This document shows, one piece after another, positions 1 to 4,382 of a DNA stretch of 5,122 nucleotides. The DNA is from H111-94 sp034436045 (GTDB lineage: Bacteria > Chloroflexota > Ktedonobacteria > Ktedonobacterales > Ktedonobacteraceae), in contig DAOTVZ010000213.1 in NCBI GenBank assembly GCA_034436045.1, positions 1-5,122 on the forward strand, read 5' to 3'. Each line of letters starts with the position of its first letter. Position 1 is the stretch's first letter. The notes under the pieces were generated by a model that was not told the origin of the DNA, made no database searches, and saw only the letters and a program-made list of their open reading frames with translations. The translations under genes and the position numbers were made by a program.

Positions 1-19
1 CCCGTGTGCCAGCGACTGA

Positions 20-66
20 CCAACGTGCCTGTTGGGGAAAGGGGCGGGGTGTCTCTGATGGTGGGG
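20..66 (+). other. G-tract cluster with a short hairpin in the upstream region
   Basis: Runs of four G lie at 34-37, 41-44, 46-49 and 63-66, with further runs at 86-90, 102-105, 138-141 and 172-176, all on the + strand. The first three are separated by only 3 and 1 nt, so a quadruplex is conceivable, though the fourth tract is 13 nt away. CCAAC (20-24) and GTTGG (31-35) form a 5-bp stem with a 6-nt loop just before them. No coding signal is supported in positions 1-190, and I see no convincing promoter. Confidence 0.3.
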
Positions 67-129
67 CGGTTGTACGCGCGGCGGCGGGGGTTGCCCCCAA
101 CGGGGTGCCGCCGACGACGTACAACCGCC
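65..129. repeat. Large bulged hairpin upstream of the rep-like gene; candidate replication or transfer origin
   Basis: Bases 65-85 pair with 107-129: a perfect 12-bp outer arm (GGCGGTTGTACG, 65-76, with CGTACAACCGCC, 118-129), then three pairs interrupted by single bulged A residues at 117 and 114, then GGCGGC (80-85) with GCCGCC (107-112), for 21 bp in all. The 21-nt loop (86-106) can fold again as GGGGG-TTG-CCCCC (86-98), or alternatively pair CCCC (95-98) with GGGG (102-105). No T-run follows on either strand, so it is not an intrinsic terminator. Rolling-circle initiators and MobT-type relaxases act on such structures near their own genes, and the Rep_trans-like gene begins about 95 nt downstream. 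The origin role is inferred; the pairing is directly visible. Confidence 0.6.
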
Positions 130-132
130 GAG

Positions 133-156
133 GGCGCGGGGCAAGTATATCGCGCC
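133..156. repeat. Small inverted repeat GGCGCG-N12-CGCGCC
   Basis: GGCGCG (133-138) is followed after a 12-nt loop by its exact reverse complement CGCGCC (151-156). The loop holds the AT-rich stretch AAGTATAT. It lies 3 nt beyond the large hairpin at 65-129, so the two form a tandem structured region. It could be part of an origin or a repressor site for the rep-like gene; nothing in the sequence decides between them. Confidence 0.4.
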
Positions 157-208
157 TATTAAAGTACAAAAGGGGGAGAGAGCGACGCGGTTCGTGAATG
201 ACAGCGAA

Positions 209-218
209 GAAAGTGAGG
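209..218 (+). promoter_or_regulatory. Ribosome binding site of the rep-like gene
   Basis: GAAAGTGAGG ends 5 nt before the ATG at 224 and decides that start over the GTG at 194, whose nearest purine-rich stretch (GGAG, 175-178) is 15 nt away. The same 10-mer occurs before the recombinase start (2120-2129). Confidence 0.6.
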
Positions 219-223
219 TGGCA

Positions 224-1483
224 ATGGATGAAGAAAAGCGCAGGGTGAGGGTAGTGGCTCATGGGGTGGATACGCTTGTGCTGAATGCCTACTACCTGGA
301 TGACTACAGTAGGCCAATTAAACGAGAGTTAAGCGAAACGCTCTATGCGCAACTGGATGAGTGGAAGCACCTGGCGCAAGGGGTACACGGTGACTATGCC
401 ACGCCGTTGCAGTTTCATGGGGCGAATTTGCAGATGCAACCGAACGGGGCTGGGCAAGGACAATGGCCCTGGATGCTCAAAACGCCGGATATCACGCTCT
501 ATGTATCGGGTGGTTCCTGGAATGGCATTGCTTCGGTGCGCTTGAGTTCACAATACCTGTGGAGTGTGCCAAGTCTGGTGGATGCGTTGGTAGAAGTGCA
601 GGTGCTTCTCTATGACTTGTTGCAAGAGGAAGTGTACCTGCAAGTCTCGGCGATTGACCTGTGTGCGGATATTGCTGGGTGGTCAGATATTGACCAGTTA
701 GATCGCGCGCGGCATTTTGTGACACGGGCGCGCAAACGCACGACCTATGCCACGCCTGATTGGGTTTATGATACCAGTTTGCAAGCGTATTCCTATGGGC
801 ATAGACAGACGGGCTTTGACTTCGGACGGGGGAAAAAAGGCAAAAGTGCGTTATCCTGTACCATTTATGATAAGACACGAGAAATCGAGCAGTCGGGCAA
901 GGAATGGTTTTATGACCTGTGGCGTGTGCATGGCTGGTCTGAGGATGACGGGCCTGTGTGGCGTGTCGAGGTGAAATTTAAGCGGGAAGCTCTGCATGAG
1001 TTAGAGCAAGAAGGCGTGTTTCACGGTGTCGAAGATGCTTACCGTTTGCCTGATCTCCTGTCGGTGCTGTGGGCGTATGCGGTTGGTCAGGTAGAGGGTG
1101 GCCCTGATGGCTCGCCGGATGGATGGCTGCGTTGTGTGCAACCGACAAAGGATAAAAACCGTTCGCGCTGGCCGACGCATCCCGTGTGGAAGGTGGTACA
1201 GAGGGCGTTTTTGCAGTCTGATGGGACACCTGAGCAGTTTGGGAAGCTGGTGCGTAAGCGATGGGAAGAGCATCATGTCGAGAAAGGCATTGAGGCGGTG
1301 ATGGGCTATGCGACCTCGTTGGCGGCCTGGGTTGGCAATGAGTTGGCTGAAGATGGGATAGACCTGTCGATGTTTCTGCATTGGCTAGCCGTGAAAGGGC
1401 AAGCCTATCTGGAGCGGACAGGTCGGGATTTTAGTGCGGAAGTGAGACGGAAGCGTGTGAAGTTAGGTTTGCAGACCCAGTGA
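224..1483 (+). CDS. Rep_trans-like replication initiator or mobilisation relaxase
   Basis: This 419-residue protein resembles the Rep_trans family (rolling-circle plasmid initiators and the MobT/NicK relaxases of integrative elements), which nick one strand at an origin through a catalytic tyrosine. The visible marks are an N-terminal beta-rich half with LYVSGGSWNGIASVRLSS (about residues 92-109), an acidic motif AIDLCAD (about 143-149), an IYDKTREIE motif (about 214-222) whose Tyr is a candidate nucleophile, and a VWRVEVKFKRE strand (about 245-255) of the kind that follows it in this family. The C-terminal third is helical and basic at the end (RRKRVK). The ATG at 224 is chosen because of its ribosome binding site; a GTG at 194 would add 10 residues. 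It is the first gene of a + strand series with two small genes and a serine recombinase, which fits an integrative mobilisable element or integrated plasmid. The family call rests on motif style; whether it replicates or mobilises DNA cannot be told. Confidence 0.6.
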   Translation: MDEEKRRVRVVAHGVDTLVLNAYYLDDYSRPIKRELSETLYAQLDEWKHLAQGVHGDYATPLQFHGANLQMQPNGAGQGQWPWMLKTPDITLYVSGGSWNGIASVRLSSQYLWSVPSLVDALVEVQVLLYDLLQEEVYLQVSAIDLCADIAGWSDIDQLDRARHFVTRARKRTTYATPDWVYDTSLQAYSYGHRQTGFDFGRGKKGKSALSCTIYDKTREIEQSGKEWFYDLWRVHGWSEDDGPVWRVEVKFKREALHELEQEGVFHGVEDAYRLPDLLSVLWAYAVGQVEGGPDGSPDGWLRCVQPTKDKNRSRWPTHPVWKVVQRAFLQSDGTPEQFGKLVRKRWEEHHVEKGIEAVMGYATSLAAWVGNELAEDGIDLSMFLHWLAVKGQAYLERTGRDFSAEVRRKRVKLGLQTQ

Positions 1484-1498
1484 ATGGCAAGCTATTAG
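1484..1498 (+). other. Mini-ORF Met-Ala-Ser-Tyr-stop, copy 1
   Basis: ATGGCAAGCTATTAG begins directly after the TGA of the rep-like gene (TGAATG), an arrangement suited to translational reinitiation. The surrounding 16-nt motif (1484-1499) recurs at 1803-1818 with a single difference, which is synonymous (GCA to GCT). It lies 20 nt before the ATG of the next gene. It could be a translated regulatory peptide, a protein-binding site, or the trace of a duplication. The match is visible; the function is unknown. Confidence 0.35.
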
Positions 1499-1518
1499 GT
1501 GGCTGATGGGAGGTGCCT

Positions 1519-1791
1519 ATGGGTGAACATAAAAAGAAACAGTCAGAGTGGAAGTTGGTCAATGTGGATGATCTGCCTCCGGCTCCTGGGGTGGTTGAGG
1601 CTCGTGAGCAGTGGTTGAAAAAGCAGGTCTGGTGCTTGACGCCCTGGGGGCAATGGCGGCGTGGCAAAGTGACCTATATCGGCAACGATGGTTTCGTGGC
1701 GGTGACGGTCTATCAGAAAGGTACGCTAGGCATCGGGGTCGGCTTCTCTGTAGAGCAGATACCTCATGTGTTGAAGCTGGTTGAAAAGTAG
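1519..1791 (+). CDS. Small protein of unknown function (90 residues)
   Basis: I do not recognise this protein. The start at 1519 follows GGGAGG (1508-1513) by 5 nt; the GTG at 1513 overlaps that site and is less likely. The N-terminus is charged (MGEHKKKQSEWKL), followed by a proline-containing linker (DDLPPAPG) and a compact Trp- and Gly-rich segment from about residue 36, VWCLTPWGQWRRGKVTYIGN, which alternates in the way of short beta strands and then continues FVAVTVYQKG. That pattern would suit a small SH3-like or KOW-like barrel, but this is an inference from composition only. There is no signal peptide or membrane segment. The gene sits 35 nt after the rep-like gene and 70 nt before the next one on the same strand, so an accessory role in replication or mobilisation of the element is the contextual guess. 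Confidence 0.6.
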   Translation: MGEHKKKQSEWKLVNVDDLPPAPGVVEAREQWLKKQVWCLTPWGQWRRGKVTYIGNDGFVAVTVYQKGTLGIGVGFSVEQIPHVLKLVEK

Positions 1792-1802
1792 AGGTCGTGT
1801 AC

Positions 1803-1817
1803 ATGGCTAGCTATTAG
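1803..1817 (+). other. Mini-ORF Met-Ala-Ser-Tyr-stop, copy 2
   Basis: ATGGCTAGCTATTAG begins 12 nt after the TAG of the preceding gene. AGAGGT (1790-1795) lies 7 nt upstream, a usable ribosome binding site. It differs from the copy at 1484-1498 only at a third codon position (GCT against GCA). The next gene starts 44 nt after its stop codon. No similar motif is found before the rep-like gene or the recombinase. Confidence 0.35.
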
Positions 1818-1861
1818 GGTTGGTTGGTGTGGTGATTGTCAAGAAGAGGTCAGGAGCAAGT

Positions 1862-2152
1862 ATGACTGCTTCTGACCTTTTGCTGCTACTAAGTTGCCTT
1901 AGATGGAGGGGGATGGTGCTGATGAGCAAAAAGCAGGCTGATATAGGGTTACAATCGTCAAAGGGGTGGATAGTAGGTGGTAGTCAGCAAGGTCAAAGCC
2001 TTTCACCTGATGAGTTGGCTCTGTGCGCATTGTTGGCGCGTATCATGCAGCGTTGCATTGCTGAACGAGATGAACGTATAATGGTGTTGCTAGGTAGTAG
2101 TACGTCTGTTCAATCTACAGAAAGTGAGGCCATGCGTGAATCTGTGGCGTGA
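1862..2152 (+). CDS. Small protein of unknown function (96 residues) overlapping the recombinase gene
   Basis: I do not recognise this protein. The start at 1862 has CAGGAG (1851-1856) 5 nt upstream. A second possibility is the ATG at 1922, preceded by GGAGGGGG (1905-1912), giving a 76-residue protein beginning MSKKQADIG. With the longer start the first 12 residues contain a short run LLLLLSCL, too short and without the charge pattern of a clear signal peptide or membrane span. A helix follows around SPDELALCALLARIMQRCIAERDERIMVLL (about residues 48-77), then a Ser/Glu-rich tail. The gene overlaps the recombinase start by 17 nt, so the two are probably translationally coupled. A regulatory or directionality role next to a large serine recombinase is possible, but no motif shows it. 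Confidence 0.5.
   Translation: MTASDLLLLLSCLRWRGMVLMSKKQADIGLQSSKGWIVGGSQQGQSLSPDELALCALLARIMQRCIAERDERIMVLLGSSTSVQSTESEAMRESVA
2120..2129 (+). promoter_or_regulatory. Ribosome binding site of the serine recombinase gene
   Basis: GAAAGTGAGG ends 6 nt before the GTG at 2136. It is identical to the 10-mer before the rep-like gene (209-218). It lies inside the end of the upstream small gene. The GTG at 2124 falls within this site and is therefore unlikely to be the start. Confidence 0.5.
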
Positions 2153-4034
2153 TCGCTCCGAGGTTTCTGCTCCTGTTGTGGCTGGTTACGTTCGGCGTTC
2201 TAGCCATATGCAGGTTGATAACTTTAGTTTGGATGCTCAGAAACGTGCTATCACGGAAGAGTGTGTCCGTCGTCAATTGCCTGCGCCCATCTTTTATGAA
2301 GACGATGAGCGTAGTGCGCGTAGTGAGCAGATAGCAAAGCGTCCAGCTTTTAAACGATTGTTAGAAGATGTTCAGGCCGGTCGTGTGCAGGTGATTATGG
2401 TACATACGTTAGATCGCTGGTCACGCAATGTGATGGTCACGCTGCAAAGTTTCCGTATTCTGGCTGAGCAGCGAACAGCATTTGTTTCCCTGTCTGAACA
2501 TATCGACTACTCGACGCCGGAAGGGAAGCTTCAACTGACTATTCTGGCGGCGTTTGCTGCCTACTTTTCCGACATGTTGGCAAAGCATACAAGTAAAGGA
2601 AAGGGCGAGCGTGCGGCGCAAGGACTCTATAATGGTGATATCCCTTTCGGGTATCGTCGTACTGGTGCGAAACTACCTCCTGAGCATAATCCTGATACTT
2701 TTCCTGGCCTGCGTATGATTGGTGAGATGCGTATGCTAGGAACGAGTGCAGAGAAGATCGCTGATGCGCTCAATGCTGCTGGCTATCGTACTGGAAGCAA
2801 GCGGTTTGGTGATCGGCTTTTCACCATTGATACGGTGAATGCGATTACACGCAATGAGTTTTATGCGGCCTTTGCACCTGGGGATGATCGTGGTACCATT
2901 GTCTATAAAGGACAACGCTATCGTGGTCAACATCCTGCGGCTTTTACCTACGAGGAATGGCAAAAGATACGTGCTGGTTCGCGGATGAATTATAATGCTC
3001 CTCACCGTACTGAACAGGCTCACTATATCTATGAGTTTTCTGGTTATATTGCCGATATTCATTGTGGGCTAACGCTGCGTTGTCAGGGTGCTGGGAAGAA
3101 TCGGTACTACAAGGATGTAGCAAAAAAACGGCAGTTGCCGTGTCCGGCTGGCGGGTTTTTACAGGTGAGGATTGATGATGTACGATTACAGTTTGGTGAA
3201 CTTCTGCAAGGGTTTCAGTTGCCGGATCACTGGCGTGAAGCGGTGCGTCGGAAGATGATCGAAGCGATGCAACAAGCTGGCTTAGATGTGCAAAGTGTCG
3301 AGCGAGAAAAAGAACGTCTCAAACTGAAACGTTCACGTATTCTCAAGCAGCATCGGGATGGTTATATTGATGATATGGAATTGCAGTCTGAGATGGCGGC
3401 GGTAGAGTTGGCATTGCGCAATTTAGAGGTGCCTGAGATGAATGGTCTGCGTCTGGATGACATTGTAGAAGCTGGTGAGCGATTACCTGGTATTGCAGCT
3501 TTGTGGGATGTGGCAACTCCTGAAGAGCGGCGTGAAATGGTGCTACTGATGCTTGAGCCGGGCGGATTATACTATGATCTGGAACTGAAGGAAATTGCAG
3601 CACTCAAACCGCGTCCAGCGTTTCTTCCTCTGATGCGGTTGATAGAAGGCTTCATTGAGTACAAAGAAGCCACCGGGACACTTGTCACGTCCAGGTGGCA
3701 ACGGCGGAACCGACGGGTTCCCTCTACGCTCTCAGCAACGTGGATACTCTTTTCCCACCCTCAAAGCGTGCTGCGGGTAAAGCTTCAGCAGGTTTTGGAG
3801 ATGTTAGAAAAAATGCCTGTTGCATTGCCGAAACGCCGTCCAGGCCCTGCAAAGCCACGGGTCTCAATTCCACGTGAAGAATGGCCCGCCGTGCTACGCC
3901 GCATAGAGCAGGGTGAAACATTGCGTGATGTTGCTAAGGTGTACAACACATCTTATGAGACGGTAAGACGTGTCTTAAAGACCTTGCAGTCCCCTCAAGG
4001 TTTGCAGTCCCCTCAAGGCGGGGCAGCCCCATGA
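2136..4034 (+). CDS. Large serine recombinase (site-specific integrase) whose tail is encoded by CRISPR repeat
   Basis: This 632-residue protein cuts and rejoins DNA at attachment sites through a serine nucleophile. The N-terminal resolvase domain (about residues 12-155) shows GYVRRSS with the catalytic Ser at about 22, SLDAQ just after it, and LDRWSRN (about 92-98) with the conserved arginines. A recombinase domain follows (about 169-279, from FGYRR to the EEWQKI segment). The zinc-ribbon region looks reduced: Cys at about 310, 316 and 336 are seen, but the usual CxxCG pair has Asp at its first position. A charged coiled-coil-like stretch spans about 386-432. The C-terminus is a helix-turn-helix (about 578-614, GETLRDVAKVYNTSYETVRRVLK), an extra DNA-binding module. 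The final 16 residues, LQSPQGLQSPQGGAAP, and the stop codon are encoded by one half and one full CRISPR repeat, so the original C-terminus was probably different. The GTG start at 2136 is chosen for its spacing; 2124 would add 4 residues. Function is clear; the att site is inferred. Confidence 0.93.
   Translation: MNLWRDRSEVSAPVVAGYVRRSSHMQVDNFSLDAQKRAITEECVRRQLPAPIFYEDDERSARSEQIAKRPAFKRLLEDVQAGRVQVIMVHTLDRWSRNVMVTLQSFRILAEQRTAFVSLSEHIDYSTPEGKLQLTILAAFAAYFSDMLAKHTSKGKGERAAQGLYNGDIPFGYRRTGAKLPPEHNPDTFPGLRMIGEMRMLGTSAEKIADALNAAGYRTGSKRFGDRLFTIDTVNAITRNEFYAAFAPGDDRGTIVYKGQRYRGQHPAAFTYEEWQKIRAGSRMNYNAPHRTEQAHYIYEFSGYIADIHCGLTLRCQGAGKNRYYKDVAKKRQLPCPAGGFLQVRIDDVRLQFGELLQGFQLPDHWREAVRRKMIEAMQQAGLDVQSVEREKERLKLKRSRILKQHRDGYIDDMELQSEMAAVELALRNLEVPEMNGLRLDDIVEAGERLPGIAALWDVATPEERREMVLLMLEPGGLYYDLELKEIAALKPRPAFLPLMRLIEGFIEYKEATGTLVTSRWQRRNRRVPSTLSATWILFSHPQSVLRVKLQQVLEMLEKMPVALPKRRPGPAKPRVSIPREEWPAVLRRIEQGETLRDVAKVYNTSYETVRRVLKTLQSPQGLQSPQGGAAP
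3669..3699. repeat. Hairpin inside the recombinase gene
   Basis: GCCACC (3669-3674) pairs with GGTGGC (3694-3699), and after one G-A mismatch GGAC (3676-3679) pairs with GTCC (3689-3692), leaving a 9-nt loop. It lies in the stretch between the coiled-coil part and the C-terminal HTH. Together with the next inverted repeat it marks a locally GC-rich segment with unusual, Arg-rich coding (RWQRRNRRVPS). Confidence 0.4.
3706..3721. repeat. Inverted repeat GGAACC-N4-GGTTCC inside the recombinase gene
   Basis: GGAACC (3706-3711) and GGTTCC (3716-3721) form an exact 6-bp stem with a GACG tetraloop, 6 nt after the hairpin at 3669-3699. A short inserted element or a local regulatory structure are both possible; the reading frame is intact through it. 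Confidence 0.4.
3983..4000 (+). repeat. Half CRISPR repeat at the 3' end of the recombinase gene
   Basis: These 18 nt are a perfect match to positions 1-18 of the repeat of the downstream array (CTTGCAGTCCCCTCAAGG). A full, slightly diverged repeat begins on the next base. The unit is in frame with the recombinase and encodes LQSPQG, which the next copy encodes again. It may be half of a recombination junction or an 18-bp tandem duplication. Confidence 0.85.
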
Positions 4035-4037
4035 AAC
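4001..4037 (+). repeat. Degenerate CRISPR repeat containing the recombinase stop codon
   Basis: This 37-nt copy matches the array repeat except at positions 1 (T for C), 27 and 28 (CC for TG). The TGA of the recombinase (4032-4034) is the same TGA that lies inside every repeat in the sequence CCATGAAAC. The change at 27-28 removes the weak outer pairing GCA/TGC around the CCCC/GGGG stem, so the RNA fold would be weakened. It stands 345 nt before the first regular repeat. Confidence 0.88.
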
Positions 4038-4040
4038 GCG

Positions 4041-4089
4041 ATTGCCTAACACTGCTATACGAATCGCTGCACTATGTTGCTAAGGCAAT
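4041..4089. repeat. Imperfect inverted repeat between convergent genes
   Basis: ATTGCCT (4041-4047) pairs with AGGCAAT (4083-4089), and AACA (4048-4051) with TGTT (4075-4078) across a 4-nt bulge. A second exact repeat, GCGATT (4038-4043) with AATCGC (4062-4067), overlaps it. It lies between the recombinase stop and the stop of the minus-strand small gene, so it could end transcription from both sides, but there is no clear T-run. It also occupies the place where a first spacer would be. Confidence 0.35.
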
Positions 4090-4093
4090 TGAT

Positions 4094-4336
4094 TCAGCCC
4101 TGTTTATAAAGTCTTGTCATAAGCTGTTCTATCGGTTGGCTTGCATCTCTTGTGGCGATGACGGCTAGTTTTGTTTTTTCTAGTGCTTCTTCGATGAGGC
4201 GGTATAATTCCGCCTCATCATCTGCTATCATCTCTTTTGCTTGCTCTAAAAAAGCTTGTGTTTCAAATGCCCTACTATATGCTTGTGATGCATTGGTGTA
4301 AGCTGATTGAATGTCTTTTAGTAATGGATGAGACAT
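4094..4336 (-). CDS. Small helical protein of unknown function between the decayed repeat and the array
   Basis: I do not recognise this 80-residue protein. It is almost wholly helical in appearance, for example AYSRAFETQAFLEQAKEM and DEAELYRLIEEALEKTKL (about residues 20-57), with heptad-like spacing of Leu/Ile/Ala, and is mildly acidic. No membrane segment or signal is seen. The start at 4336 is chosen because AAGGAAGGAG lies upstream on the minus strand with 8 nt from its AGGAG to the ATG; the ATG at 4342 is only 2 nt from it. An open frame reaches back to an ATG at 4414 inside the first CRISPR repeat, but those residues (MALPRLEGTAST) are translated repeat and not credible. It is divergent from the CRISPR array and convergent with the recombinase. 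Its placement allows an anti-CRISPR, a toxin or antitoxin, or ordinary cargo. The function is open; that it is a gene rests mainly on the ribosome site. Confidence 0.6.
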   Translation of the reverse strand: MSHPLLKDIQSAYTNASQAYSRAFETQAFLEQAKEMIADDEAELYRLIEEALEKTKLAVIATRDASQPIEQLMTRLYKQG

Positions 4337-4382
4337 CTGCATTTCTCCTTCCTTAAAAAAATATCTCTTTACCCATTCTGTA
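4337..4382 (+). promoter_or_regulatory. AT- and pyrimidine-rich stretch before the array; possible leader-proximal region
   Basis: These 46 nt directly precede the first regular repeat and are rich in A and T, with a run of seven A. On the minus strand they hold the ribosome binding site of the small gene. If the array is transcribed left to right, the leader and its promoter should lie here or further left. I could not point to a convincing -35/-10 pair on either strand, so the leader call is tentative. Confidence 0.3.

Noticed and set aside
6..197. A 63-codon open frame on the + strand at the left end.
   Set aside because: It runs through the hairpins and G-tracts, begins with GTG without a ribosome site, and its composition follows the base bias of the region.
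492..1381. Long minus-strand open frames opposite the rep-like gene.
   Set aside because: They lie opposite a gene with clear family motifs, lack ribosome sites and have compositions typical of antisense frames.
3983..4037. Reading the repeat-encoded recombinase tail as a conserved functional domain.
   Set aside because: The bases agree with the CRISPR repeat at 18 of 18 and 34 of 37 positions, so the sequence is explained by the repeat and not by protein function.
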